The position numbers and the translations under genes are program-made. Of a DNA stretch of 64,000 bases, positions 9,429 through 17,759 are shown one piece after another; positions within the stretch are counted from its first letter, which is position 1; the number at the start of each line of letters is the position of its first letter. Origin of the DNA: Pedococcus badiiscoriae (lineage in GTDB: Bacteria; Actinomycetota; Actinomycetes; Actinomycetales; Dermatophilaceae); contig NZ_JACCAB010000001.1 in the NCBI RefSeq assembly GCF_013408925.1, positions 1,240,001-1,304,000 on the forward strand, written 5' to 3'. Below the pieces are notes generated by a model. The model made no database searches, was not told the DNA's origin, and was given only the letters and a program-made list of their open reading frames with translations.

Positions 9429-11078
9429 GCCCGCGGTCACCTCGGTCGCAGCCTCGGTGGTGGCGGTCGCGGCGGCGATCGAGACCGTGGTCCGCAGCGG
9501 CACCTCGCGGACGAACAGGACGGCCAGCAGGGCGACGACCGCGAAGCCCGCACTGATGAGGAAGATGTGGCCGGTCGCGTCGCCGTAGCCGGCTCGCACG
9601 ATGTCCGCGACCGGACCGGGCATGTGCCTGATGTCCAGGGTGCCGGTGCCTGAGCCCGACCGCGCAGCGGCGGCCGCCTTCGGCCCCAGGGCGGCCAGGC
9701 CGGTGACGATGCTGTCACGCACGTTGTTGGCCAGCACGGCGCCGAGCACGGAGACCCCGATGGCGCCACCGAGCGTGCGGAAGAACGCGATGGTCGCGGA
9801 CGCCGCCCCGATGTTGCTCACGTCGACGGAGTTCTGCACCGCCAGCACGAGGTTCTGCATCATGGCACCGATCCCGAAGCCCATGAACGCCATGGCGACA
9901 CCGATCTGCCACATCGGGGTGCGGTGGTCGATCTGGGCGAGCCAGGCGGTCCCCGCGACGAGGAACACGGCGCCCCCGACGATGATGCCCTTCCACCGTC
10001 CGGTGCGGCTGACCACCTGACCGCCCAGCGTGGACGAGAGGAGCAGCGCGCCCATCAGCGGGATGGTGAGCAGCCCGGCACGGGTCGGGCTGTAGTCCCG
10101 GGAGATCTGGAAGTACTGGGTGAGGAACGTCGTGCCACCGAACATCGCGACCCCGACGGCGGCACTGGCGACGACGACCAGCCCGGTGGTGACGTTCTTG
10201 AGCAGGCGGATCGGGATGATCGGCTCGACGGCGCGAAGCTCGACGACCACGGTCAGCGCCAGGGCGACGAGGGTGCCGCCGAGGTACCACAGGGTCTGGG
10301 CAGACCACCACGGGAAGTCGTTGCCGGCGAAGGTGACCCACAACAACGGGAGCGACGCGGTCACGGCGATCAGCGCGGCGCCGAGGTAGTCGATGCTGGG
10401 CGTGCGCCGGGGCGTCGTGATGTGCAGGGTCGCCTGGAGGACGAACAGGGCGATGATGGCCAGCGGGATGCAGACGTAGAAGGTCCAGCGCCAGCCCAGG
10501 CTGCTGTCGACGATGACGCCACCGAGCAGTGGTCCGCTGACCGTGGCGACGGCCATGACGGCGCCCATGTAGCCGGCATACCGCCCGCGCTGACGCGGGG
10601 CGATCATCGCGCCCATGATCGACTGGGTCAGGGCGGTCAGCCCGCCCATGCCGAGGCCCTGGACGACGCGGCAGGCAATGAGGAAGCCCACCGAGCGCGA
10701 CATCCCCGCGGCGATCGATCCGGCGACGAAGACCACCAGCGACAGCTGCACCAGCAGCTTCTTGCTGAACAGGTCGGACAGCTTGCCCCAGATGGGCGTG
10801 CTCACGGTGGTCGCGAGCAGGGATGCCGTGATCACCCAGGTGTACTGCCGCTGCGTGCCGTGCAGGTCACCGATGATCGTCGGCAGCGCGGTCGACACGA
10901 TGGTGCTGCTGAGCATGGCGGTGAAGAGGCCGGCGAGCAGCCCGGTCATCGCCTCGAGGATCTGCCGGTGCGACATCTCCTCCTGGCCGACGCCCGGCGC
11001 GGAGAACGACGTTGTCGCCTCGGGCGCGGGCAGACCCGCGGGCGTGGACACGTCGGGGGGAGAGGAAAGGGCTGACAT
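9414..11078 (-). CDS. MFS multidrug efflux transporter, DHA2 (EmrB/QacA) family
   Basis: Proton-driven drug exporter in the cytoplasmic membrane, 554 residues with about 14 hydrophobic helices. The N-terminal cytoplasmic tail (about 45 residues) precedes the motif-C/D1 region LSSTIVSTALPTIIGDL; the loop 2-3 motif WGKLSDLF and the RVVQGLGMGG segment are typical of the family. Start ATG 11076-11078 shares one base with the stop of the upstream MarR gene, so both are in one operon and the exporter should be derepressed when MarR binds ligand. Confidence 0.93.
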   Translation of the reverse strand: MSALSSPPDVSTPAGLPAPEATTSFSAPGVGQEEMSHRQILEAMTGLLAGLFTAMLSSTIVSTALPTIIGDLHGTQRQYTWVITASLLATTVSTPIWGKLSDLFSKKLLVQLSLVVFVAGSIAAGMSRSVGFLIACRVVQGLGMGGLTALTQSIMGAMIAPRQRGRYAGYMGAVMAVATVSGPLLGGVIVDSSLGWRWTFYVCIPLAIIALFVLQATLHITTPRRTPSIDYLGAALIAVTASLPLLWVTFAGNDFPWWSAQTLWYLGGTLVALALTVVVELRAVEPIIPIRLLKNVTTGLVVVASAAVGVAMFGGTTFLTQYFQISRDYSPTRAGLLTIPLMGALLLSSTLGGQVVSRTGRWKGIIVGGAVFLVAGTAWLAQIDHRTPMWQIGVAMAFMGFGIGAMMQNLVLAVQNSVDVSNIGAASATIAFFRTLGGAIGVSVLGAVLANNVRDSIVTGLAALGPKAAAAARSGSGTGTLDIRHMPGPVADIVRAGYGDATGHIFLISAGFAVVALLAVLFVREVPLRTTVSIAAATATTEAATEVTAGSASG

Positions 11079-11632
11079 CACAGGCTTTCGTGAACGGTGG
11101 TGTTGGTGGCGGTGGAGGGGGTGCTGGTCTGGGAGTCGACGAGGCTGGGTGCGAGCGGGGTATGCCGCGGTGGCGCCAGCCGCGCGCCGGCTCGCCGCAG
11201 TGACTGCTCGAGGGTGTGCAGCAACCCGGGGAGGCGTTCGACGTCGTCGTCGCTCAGCTCGGCGAGGGCGTCGCCGAGCAGGAGGGCGTACTGGTCGGTG
11301 ATGGCGTCCAGCTGGCTGTGTCCCTCGGGGGTCAGGCTGATGTGGCACGCGCGGGCGTCTGCCTCGTCGGGGTGGCGGACGACAAGACCGTCCTCCTCGA
11401 GGCGCGCCAGCGCCCGGCTGACGACCGAGGGCGCGACCCCGGTGACGACGGCCAGGTCGCCGGGCCGGTTCTCCGCCGGCTGGGTGGCGAGCGCCTTGAG
11501 GATGGCCAGCGGTGTGCCGGCGGTGCCGAGCTGGGCCTGGCGCTGGCGGGCGACCGAACGGCTGGCGCGGATCAGGCTGGACAGCGCGGAGAGGACGTCG
11601 GTGGTCGAGCGGGGGGTGGTGGTCGTGGTCAT
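11078..11632 (-). CDS. MarR-family transcriptional repressor
   Basis: 184-residue winged-helix regulator, first gene of the marR-MFS operon. The wHTH core is seen at LAVVTGVAPSVVSRALARLE with wing VVRHPDEADARACHISLT. An upstream in-frame start exists at 11662, but ATG 11630-11632 was chosen because AAAGGA lies at a good spacing before it. The C-terminal 30 residues are Ser/Thr-rich and unlike the usual family length (about 150). Two inverted repeats immediately upstream are its probable operators, implying autorepression. Confidence 0.92.
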   Translation of the reverse strand: MTTTTTPRSTTDVLSALSSLIRASRSVARQRQAQLGTAGTPLAILKALATQPAENRPGDLAVVTGVAPSVVSRALARLEEDGLVVRHPDEADARACHISLTPEGHSQLDAITDQYALLLGDALAELSDDDVERLPGLLHTLEQSLRRAGARLAPPRHTPLAPSLVDSQTSTPSTATNTTVHESL

Positions 11633-11643
11633 GGCGATCCTTT

Positions 11644-11689
11644 GGTTGCAGAACACAACCATAACTCCAGATAGTTGCTGAAAGCAACT
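11644..11689. promoter_or_regulatory. Two inverted repeats, probable MarR operators
   Basis: In the leader of the marR-MFS operon there are two dyads: GGTTG-(7)-CAACC at 11644-11660 and AGTTGCT-(3)-AGCAACT at 11673-11689. Both share a GTTG...CAAC core and their centres are 29 bases apart. The region is AT-rich compared with its surroundings and lies where the promoter should be. This arrangement fits a MarR dimer on each site. Confidence 0.7.
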
Positions 11690-11739
11690 TCTGCGGAGGC
11701 AGTATCCAGCTACCGCCCGGCGGCGGAGGGGGGCGCTGG

Positions 11740-12186
11740 TCAGGGCGCGGTGTCGTTCAGCAGCCGCAGCAGCCGGGCCAGGTCGGAGACGTCCTGCGCC
11801 TCCCAGCTGGCCAGCCGCTCGCGCAGCCGCTCGCGCCGACCCGACACCGAGCGCTCCAGGGCCTGCGCCCCGGCACTCGTCAGGCGCACCTGGCGAGCCC
11901 GGGCGTCGGCCGGGTCGGGGATGCGCTCGATGAGGCCCAGGTCCTCCAGCGTGGTGAGGTTCCGGCTGGTGGTCGACTTGTGCAGCCCGAGCAGCTCGGA
12001 GATGTCGCCACCCCGGGCGCCTCCCCCGGTGGCGGCCAGGTCACGGATGGCGACCAGCACGGCATACCCGGCGGAGTCGAGGTCGGGGTGCACGTCCGAG
12101 GCGGTGCGCTGCTGCGCACTGCGCGCCCGGCGCAGCAGCCTGCTGAGCTCGATCTCGAGGGCACCGAGGTCGGACGTGGGAGCCAT
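11740..12186 (-). CDS. MarR-family transcriptional regulator
   Basis: 148 residues, the normal length for the family. The wHTH is visible around GGDISELLGLHKSTTSRNLTTLEDLGLIER with the wing DPADARARQVRLT. Start ATG 12184-12186. It is a lone gene: the upstream neighbour is divergent (PadR) and the downstream one is the MarR/MFS leader 50 bases away on the same strand. No target can be assigned beyond the neighbouring efflux genes. Confidence 0.93.
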   Translation of the reverse strand: MAPTSDLGALEIELSRLLRRARSAQQRTASDVHPDLDSAGYAVLVAIRDLAATGGGARGGDISELLGLHKSTTSRNLTTLEDLGLIERIPDPADARARQVRLTSAGAQALERSVSGRRERLRERLASWEAQDVSDLARLLRLLNDTAP

Positions 12187-12272
12187 GCACGGAGCCTAGG
12201 GCAGCGACAGGTGGCAAGGCCGAGCACGGCGCGCAGGCCCGCGGCCCTTGACGGTGAGCGGGGAGCCGACCT

Positions 12273-12290
12273 ATATTCCGCGTGGAATAT
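12273..12290. promoter_or_regulatory. Perfect inverted repeat, probable PadR operator
   Basis: ATATTCC-(4)-GGAATAT, a perfect 7-bp dyad in an AT-rich patch 42 bases before the padR-MFS operon. PadR proteins bind dyads of this size overlapping their own promoter, so this is the likely autoregulatory site. Confidence 0.72.
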
Positions 12291-12332
12291 TTCACCCGGA
12301 ACGTTTAGTCGACCCCGTCCACCAGGATCGCG

Positions 12333-12899
12333 ATGCCTCTCTCCTCGCTGGCCATCTCGGCGCTCGCACTGCTCAACGAGCGTGCCATGCACCCCTACGA
12401 GATGTACCAGCTCCTGCTCGAGCGTCACGAGGACCGCATCGTCCGCGTCACCCCCGGCTCGCTCTACCGCACCGTCGAGCGACTCACCCAGGACGGCCTG
12501 GCCGAGGCGACCGGCACCGCCCGGGAGGGGAACCGGCCGGAGCGCACCACCTATGCGATCACCGCGCCCGGCCGGACCGCCCTGGTCGACCGGATCCGCG
12601 AGATCCTGCGCGAACCCGTCAACGAGTTCCCGACCTTCGCCCTCGCGCTGGCCGAGGCGCACAACGCTCCGGCCAGTGCCGTCTGCGCCGACCTGCGCGA
12701 CCACCTCAAGGTCATCGACGGTGAGCTCGCCGACATCGACTGCCTCGTGGCCAAGGCCCGGGCGCGAGACATCGACGAGGCGTACTGGGTCACGGCCGAC
12801 TACATCCGCCACATGACCGTGGCCCAGCAGGACTGGATCAACGGTTTCATCACCCGACTCGAGAAAGGCGACCTGTCATGGCCGCACCCGCAACCCTGA
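12333..12899 (+). CDS. PadR-family transcriptional regulator
   Basis: 188-residue regulator: N-terminal winged helix (LALLNERAMHPYEMYQLL, then PGSLYRTVERLTQDGL) and a C-terminal helical dimerisation domain of about 85 residues (PadR subfamily 2 type). ATG 12333 has AGGA upstream. It overlaps the MFS gene start by 22 bases, so the two are coupled. Family knowledge says such regulators repress the adjacent efflux pump and are released by the drug. Confidence 0.94.
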   Translation: MPLSSLAISALALLNERAMHPYEMYQLLLERHEDRIVRVTPGSLYRTVERLTQDGLAEATGTAREGNRPERTTYAITAPGRTALVDRIREILREPVNEFPTFALALAEAHNAPASAVCADLRDHLKVIDGELADIDCLVAKARARDIDEAYWVTADYIRHMTVAQQDWINGFITRLEKGDLSWPHPQP

Positions 12900-14353
12900 C
12901 GACCGACCTCCCCACTGGCTACCGCCCCTGGCCCGCCCTGTGGGCGATGGTGATCGGGTTCTTCATGATCCTGGTCGACTCCACGATCGTGTCCGTCGCG
13001 ACGCCCGCGATCATGCAGGGCCTGGGCGCCGACGTGAACTCGGTCATCTGGGTCACCTCCGCCTACCTCCTCGCGTATGCCGTGCCGTTGCTCATCACGG
13101 GCCGGCTCGGCGACCGCATCGGGCCGAAGTACGTGTACCTCAGCGGACTGGCCCTGTTCACCGTCGCCTCCCTGTGGTGCGGGTTCACCGGGTCGATCGA
13201 GATGCTGATCGTCGCCCGCATCGTCCAGGGCCTCGGCGCCTCGCTGATGACGCCACAGACGATGGCCGTCATCACCCGCACCTTCCCTGCAGCCTCCCGC
13301 GGTCAGGCGATGTCCCTGTGGGGCGCCACCGCGGGGGTGGCCATCCTCGTCGGCCCGCTCGTCGGCGGCCTGCTCGTCGACGGTCCCGGCTGGCAGTGGA
13401 TCTTCTTCATCAACGTCCCGGTCGGCATCGTCGCCTTCGCGCTCGCCGCCCGGCTCGTGCCCAGGCTGCAGACGCACAGCCACTCCTTCGACTGGGTCGG
13501 CGTGGGGCTCTCAGCGATCGGCATGTTCCTCATCGTGTTCGGGATCCAGGAGGGTGAGACCTACAGCTGGGGCACCATCACCGGGATCATCTCCGTGCCG
13601 CTCCTGATCGCCGCCGGCGTCCTCGTCTTCGGGCTGTTCGTCTACTGGCAGAGCAGGATCCGCACCGAGCCCCTCGTGCCGCTCGGCCTCTTCCGGGACC
13701 GCAACTTCTCGCTGTCCAACATCGCGATCACCTCGGTCGGCTTCGCCATCACGGCGATGGCGTTCCCGTTCATGCTCTACGCCCAGGTCGTGCGAGGGCT
13801 GACGCCGACGAAGTCGGCCCTGCTGCTCGTGCCGATGGCGGTGCTGGCCGGGGCCCTGTCCCCCGTCGCGGGCCGACTCATCGACCGCATGCACCCGCGG
13901 ACGATCACGGCGTTCGGGCTGGCTCTGTGCTCGCTCGCGCTCTTCCTGCTGAGCGCGGTGACGACCACGGGCAGCCCGACGTGGCTGCTGCTCGTCCCGA
14001 TGGGGCTCATGGGGATTGCGAACGCCTTCATGTGGGCTCCCCTGGCCGCCACGGCGACGCGCAACCTGCCGATGTCGTCGGCGGGCGCGGGGTCCGGCAT
14101 CTACAACACGACCCGTCAGATCGGCGCGGTCCTCGGCAGCGCGGCGATCGCCGCCCTCATCGAGGCCAGGCTGACGGCCAACCTGCCCGGGGTGCCGCAG
14201 AACATGTCGCGGCACACCGCCGGGGTGAAGCTGCCTCCGCAGCTCGCCGACGGGTTCGCGAGCGCCATGTCGCAGTCCCTGCTGATGCCGGCGGGCGTGT
14301 TGCTCCTCGGGGTGGTTGCCGCACTGGCGTTCACGAAGCCGACGCACGCCTGA
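12878..14353 (+). CDS. MFS efflux transporter, DHA2 family
   Basis: 491 residues with about 14 transmembrane helices. Family signatures: VDSTIVSVATPAIMQGL in the first helix (motif D1), GRLGDRIGPK (motif A), RIVQGLGASLMTPQ (motif B-like) and WGATAGVAILVGPLVGG (motif C, antiporter signature). ATG 12878 lies inside the end of the PadR gene. Substrate unknown; the regulator pairing argues for a xenobiotic or secondary metabolite. Confidence 0.95.
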   Translation: MAAPATLTTDLPTGYRPWPALWAMVIGFFMILVDSTIVSVATPAIMQGLGADVNSVIWVTSAYLLAYAVPLLITGRLGDRIGPKYVYLSGLALFTVASLWCGFTGSIEMLIVARIVQGLGASLMTPQTMAVITRTFPAASRGQAMSLWGATAGVAILVGPLVGGLLVDGPGWQWIFFINVPVGIVAFALAARLVPRLQTHSHSFDWVGVGLSAIGMFLIVFGIQEGETYSWGTITGIISVPLLIAAGVLVFGLFVYWQSRIRTEPLVPLGLFRDRNFSLSNIAITSVGFAITAMAFPFMLYAQVVRGLTPTKSALLLVPMAVLAGALSPVAGRLIDRMHPRTITAFGLALCSLALFLLSAVTTTGSPTWLLLVPMGLMGIANAFMWAPLAATATRNLPMSSAGAGSGIYNTTRQIGAVLGSAAIAALIEARLTANLPGVPQNMSRHTAGVKLPPQLADGFASAMSQSLLMPAGVLLLGVVAALAFTKPTHA

Positions 14354-14358
14354 CCGCG

Positions 14359-14979
14359 GTGGCGCCCGGGCAGAGACTGCGCTTCACGGGCGCCATCGCC
14401 GGGGTCGGCTCCACCAGCGGCGTGCGCCTGGTCGTGGGCCGGTGGCTCGAGTCACCCCTCGGCGAGTTCGCCGACGTCATGGTCGAGGACGGGGCGGGCC
14501 ATCGCACCCTGCTCGCACCGAATGAGGCCGTGGCACGGTTCGTCACCGGGACGTACGCGTTCGACGAGGTCTGCCTGACCCCGGTGTCGGTGACCGTGAC
14601 CGACGCGGGCTGGGACGTGCGGGCCGGCGACCACGTCGCGGCATACCTGGGGTTGGGCAGGCGCATGCCGCTCGGCTGGCTGCTGCGCGGGGTGCCGCCC
14701 AGGGTGGCGACGAGCACCACCTGGGCTGCGCTGGTCGATCCCGTGGCCCGGGTCGCGTTGCGTGGGGTGCGGACCCGAGGGGTGGCTGTGGAGGGGCGAC
14801 GCGAGTGGTACGGAGCCACTGACCGGCACGCCGTGACGTCCCTGACCGGGTCGTGGCGCGGCTCTGCGCTGGGGGACCTGGCTGCGGTCGACCCGCCGTG
14901 TCGCTTCGGCTTCAGCTCCACCCCGACGCGCCCGGGCGTGACCTCCGTCGTGACGACGGTCGAAGTGCTGGGAGACTGA
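14359..14979 (+). CDS. conserved hypothetical protein
   Basis: About 206 residues from the first in-frame start, GTG 14359, six bases after the MFS stop. I do not recognise a family. It has no signal peptide or transmembrane helix and looks beta-rich: VRLVVGRWLESPLGEFADVM, then repeated short strands. An aromatic/Arg-rich patch is seen near GRREWYGATDRH. It sits between the MFS gene and the aminotransferase (4 bases before its GTG), so it may be co-transcribed with either. Base composition matches its neighbours. Confidence 0.72.
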   Translation: MAPGQRLRFTGAIAGVGSTSGVRLVVGRWLESPLGEFADVMVEDGAGHRTLLAPNEAVARFVTGTYAFDEVCLTPVSVTVTDAGWDVRAGDHVAAYLGLGRRMPLGWLLRGVPPRVATSTTWAALVDPVARVALRGVRTRGVAVEGRREWYGATDRHAVTSLTGSWRGSALGDLAAVDPPCRFGFSSTPTRPGVTSVVTTVEVLGD

Positions 14980-14983
14980 ACGC

Positions 14984-16213
14984 GTGCGCCGTATCACGCA
15001 GTCCCGCAAGCTCCACCAGGTCCGCTATGACGTCCGCGGTCCGATCCTCGTCGAGGCCCAGAAGCTCGAGGCCGAGGGACACAAGATCCTCAAGCTGAAC
15101 ATCGGCAACCCGCAGCCGTTCGGTTTCGAGGCACCCCAGGCGATCTTGCAGGACATGGTCCACCACCTGCCCAACTCGCAGGGCTACAGCGACTCGCGCG
15201 GCATCTACTCCGCCCGCACCGCCGTGGCGCACTACTACCAGTCCCGGGGGCTGACCGACACGCACGTCGACGACGTCTACATCGGCAACGGCGTCTCGGA
15301 ACTCATCTCGATGGTGCTCACGGCCTTCGTCGACGAGGGCAACGAGATCCTCGTGCCCGCGCCCGACTACCCCCTGTGGACCGGGGCCGTGACGCTGGCC
15401 GGCGGCACCCCGGTCCACTACCGCTGCGACGAGTCGAACGGCTGGAACCCGGATCTGGCCGACATCGAGTCCAAGATCACCGAGAACACCCACGCTCTGG
15501 TCGTCATCAACCCCAACAACCCCACGGGTGCGGTCTACAGCGACGAGATCGTGCGCGGCATGGCCGACATCGCGCGGCGTCACAACCTGGTCCTGATGTC
15601 CGACGAGATCTACGAGAAGATCCTGTTCGCCGACGAGGTCCACCAGCCGGTCCACCACCACACGGCGACCTTCGCCGGCGACGACGTGCTCTGCCTGACG
15701 TTCAGCGGGCTGTCCAAGGCCTACCGGGTCTGCGGCTACCGGGCGGGCTGGGTGATGGTCTCCGGGCCGAAGGAGCTCGCGACCGACTTCCTCGAGGGGC
15801 TGACGCTGCTGGCCAACATGCGGATGTGCGCCAACGTCCCCGGGCAGCACGCGATCCAGACAGCACTCGGCGGCTACCAGTCGATCGAGGAGTACATCCA
15901 CCCCGGTGGCCGCTTCTACGAGCAGAGCAAGACTGCCTGGCGGCTGCTCAACGAGATCCCAGGCGTGAGCTGCGTCGAGCCGCACGGAGCGCTGTACTGC
16001 TTCCCGCGCCTGGATCCCGACGTCTACGCCATCGAGGACGACCAGGCGTTCGTCATCGACCTGTTGCGCAGCAAGAAGATCCTGGTCACACACGGCACCG
16101 GCTTCAACTGGTTCGAGCCCGACCACTTCCGTCTCGTCACGCTGCCCGACGTCGAGGTCCTCACCGAGGCGATCGGTCGGATCGCGGACTTCCTGGAGAC
16201 CCTGCGCGCCTGA
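14984..16213 (+). CDS. alaA: AlaA-like PLP-dependent aminotransferase (class I/II)
   Basis: 409-residue fold-type I aminotransferase, closest in look to glutamate-pyruvate aminotransferase AlaA, which makes alanine from pyruvate and glutamate in the cytosol. Features: SQGYSDSRGIYSARTAVAHY (substrate-arm region), the NPNNPTGAVYS motif, SDEIYEKILF (Asp contacting the PLP ring nitrogen and Tyr), the PLP lysine in FSGLSKAYRVCGYRAGW, and a C-terminal Arg in HFRLVTLPD. GTG start at 14984 (MRRITQSRKLHQVRYDVRG). Its stop overlaps the first crcB start (TGATG). Confidence 0.9.
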   Translation: MRRITQSRKLHQVRYDVRGPILVEAQKLEAEGHKILKLNIGNPQPFGFEAPQAILQDMVHHLPNSQGYSDSRGIYSARTAVAHYYQSRGLTDTHVDDVYIGNGVSELISMVLTAFVDEGNEILVPAPDYPLWTGAVTLAGGTPVHYRCDESNGWNPDLADIESKITENTHALVVINPNNPTGAVYSDEIVRGMADIARRHNLVLMSDEIYEKILFADEVHQPVHHHTATFAGDDVLCLTFSGLSKAYRVCGYRAGWVMVSGPKELATDFLEGLTLLANMRMCANVPGQHAIQTALGGYQSIEEYIHPGGRFYEQSKTAWRLLNEIPGVSCVEPHGALYCFPRLDPDVYAIEDDQAFVIDLLRSKKILVTHGTGFNWFEPDHFRLVTLPDVEVLTEAIGRIADFLETLRA

Positions 16214-16623
16214 TGCGGATCGTGCGGGCGGGTGACGCTGGGCTGCTCGGGGCCGTCGCCGCGGGCGGCGTGCTGGGGTCCGTCGGCAGGTATGCCGTGG
16301 GGCTGGCGCTGCCGCACGACACCGGCGCCTTCGCGTGGTCGACCTTCCTCGTCAACGTCACGGGTTCGCTCGGGATGGGCGTGCTGGTGGTCTGGGTGCT
16401 GTCCATGACGTCGCCGCACCCGTGGCTGCGACCGTTCCTCGGCGTGGGGGTGCTGGGCGGCTGGACGACCTTCTCGTCGTTCGCCCTGGACTTCCACGCG
16501 ATGGTGCAGGCGGGACACGGACTGCTCGCCGCGGCATACCTGGTGGGATCTCTGATGGCCGGTCTCGTGGCGGTGGGACTGGGCATCAGCCTCGGTGAAC
16601 GGCTCTTCGGGCGGCGGCCATGA
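16213..16623 (+). CDS. crcB: CrcB/FluC fluoride channel subunit (first paralogue)
   Basis: 136-residue, four-helix membrane protein of the Fluc fluoride channel family. Conserved segments: GGVLGSVGRYAVG, FLVNVTGSLGMGVL (the Asn of helix 2) and GGWTTFSSFALD (the phenylalanine box and central Na+ site turn). Fluc channels are antiparallel dimers; actinobacteria usually encode two different subunits in tandem, as here. ATG 16213 overlaps the aminotransferase stop; the end overlaps the next crcB by ATGA. No fluoride riboswitch is visible because the genes are embedded in an operon. Confidence 0.94.
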   Translation: MRIVRAGDAGLLGAVAAGGVLGSVGRYAVGLALPHDTGAFAWSTFLVNVTGSLGMGVLVVWVLSMTSPHPWLRPFLGVGVLGGWTTFSSFALDFHAMVQAGHGLLAAAYLVGSLMAGLVAVGLGISLGERLFGRRP

Positions 16624-16979
16624 ACGCCTCCAGTGCGCTGCTGGTGGTGGTGGGAGCCGCGGTCGGTGCGCCACTGCGGTTCGTCGTCGACCGGTGGGCG
16701 CGCGAGCACACCCGGGCCGGGACCATCCTCGGCACGCTGGTCGTCAACGTGGCCGGCTCCCTGGTGCTCGGGCTCGTGGCCGGGCTGCGCGACGCGCCGG
16801 ACTGGGTGCTGCCGCTCGTGGGGATCGGGTTCTGCGGAGCCCTGACGACGTTCTCCACGCTGGCCTTCGAGACGTGGGTGTTCTTCGAGGAACGGGCGTG
16901 GCGGGCGTTCGCGGCGAACCTGGCCCTCACCTTCGGTCTGGGCCTGCCCGCCGTCTGGCTCGGCTTCCTCCTCGGTTGA
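16620..16979 (+). CDS. crcB: CrcB/FluC fluoride channel subunit (second paralogue)
   Basis: 119 residues, four helices. Conserved GAAVGAPLRFVVDRW, LGTLVVNVAGSLVLG (helix-2 Asn) and GFCGALTTFSTLAFET (Phe box). Start ATG 16620 overlaps the stop of the first paralogue by four bases. The two sequences differ strongly, as expected for heterodimer halves with opposed topology (opposite Arg/Lys distribution in loops). Exports fluoride passively and so protects enolase and pyrophosphatase. Confidence 0.94.
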   Translation: MNASSALLVVVGAAVGAPLRFVVDRWAREHTRAGTILGTLVVNVAGSLVLGLVAGLRDAPDWVLPLVGIGFCGALTTFSTLAFETWVFFEERAWRAFAANLALTFGLGLPAVWLGFLLG

Positions 16980-16992
16980 CACAATCGGTGGC

Positions 16993-17445
16993 ATGACCAC
17001 CTGGCAGCTGACGGTCGACTGCTCCGACTCGTCGCGTCTCATCGAGTTCTGGTGCGCGGCGCTGGGGTACGTCCCCGAGCCTGCGCCCGACGGCTGGGAG
17101 TCCTGGCTCGAGTACTGGCGGGGCGGCGGCATCCGGGACGAGGACCTCGTGGGGGCGGAGGCGGGCAGCGGGGCGATCATCGACCCCGAGGGCCTGCGGC
17201 CGCGCATCTGGTTCCAGGAGGTGCCGGAGCCCAAGGTCGGCAAGAACCGGCTCCACCTCGACCTTCGGCACACGCCGGGGCGGGACGCGATGCCGTATGC
17301 AGCGCGGCGGGCAAGCGTCGACGCGGAGGTCGCGCGGTTGGTCGCCCTCGGCGCGACGGTGGCCTACGTCAACGCACCCGAGGGCGCCGACTACTACGCC
17401 CAGACCCTGCGCGACCCGGAGGGGAACGAGTTCTGCGTCGTGTGA
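16993..17445 (+). CDS. VOC-superfamily glyoxalase-like domain protein
   Basis: 150-residue single-domain protein of the vicinal-oxygen-chelate fold. Two beta-alpha-beta-beta-beta halves are evident: TWQLTVDCSDSSRLIEFWCAAL at the N-terminus, RLHLDLR in the middle, and a C-terminal RDPEGNEFCVV that ends in the typical metal-ligand position. The 'RPRIWFQEVPEPKVGKNRLH' stretch is typical of actinobacterial glyoxalase-like proteins of unknown substrate. ATG 16993, 13 bases after crcB. Confidence 0.86.
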   Translation: MTTWQLTVDCSDSSRLIEFWCAALGYVPEPAPDGWESWLEYWRGGGIRDEDLVGAEAGSGAIIDPEGLRPRIWFQEVPEPKVGKNRLHLDLRHTPGRDAMPYAARRASVDAEVARLVALGATVAYVNAPEGADYYAQTLRDPEGNEFCVV

Positions 17446-17464
17446 TCGGCGTCGTGTGATCGGG
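17437..17464 (+). repeat. 14-bp tandem duplication spanning the VOC stop codon
   Basis: GTCGTGTGATCGG plus one base is present twice head to tail (17437-17450 and 17451-17464), each copy carrying TGA. The period is not a multiple of three. See the finding on stop-codon repeats. Confidence 0.85.
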
Positions 17465-17488
17465 CGCGTCGCGACGTACGCTCAGTCC

Positions 17489-17674
17489 GTGAACCGTCGC
17501 GTCTCAGTCGTCATCGGTGTCGTGCTCGTCCTCGTCGGCATCCTCTGGACGCTCCAGGGTCTCGACATCCTCGGCGGGAGCGGGATGAGCGGTGTCCGCC
17601 TCTGGGCGGTCATCGGACCGTTCGTGGCCCTCATCGGCGTCATCGTCGCCCTGGGTGCCCGCCGCCGACGCTGA
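17489..17674 (+). CDS. small membrane protein, two helices
   Basis: 61 residues from GTG 17489 (MNRRVSVVIGVVLVLVG). Two hydrophobic helices (about residues 5-23 and 36-55) are joined by a short Gly/Ser loop and it ends ARRRR, giving inside termini. Similar short proteins are common and uncharacterised in actinobacteria. Free-standing 44 bases after the VOC gene; function unknown. Confidence 0.7.
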   Translation: MNRRVSVVIGVVLVLVGILWTLQGLDILGGSGMSGVRLWAVIGPFVALIGVIVALGARRRR

Positions 17675-17759
17675 AGCGGCGGTTGGAACGCAGGAACGAG
17701 GCGTGACACCTTCTGCCGGATGAGCGTACGTGTCCAGGTTGCCGCGGGCAGGAAGACGG

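Noticed and set aside
16100..16212. Possible fluoride riboswitch before crcB
   Set aside because: The sequence is aminotransferase coding DNA up to the overlapping ATG and shows no riboswitch-like conserved core.
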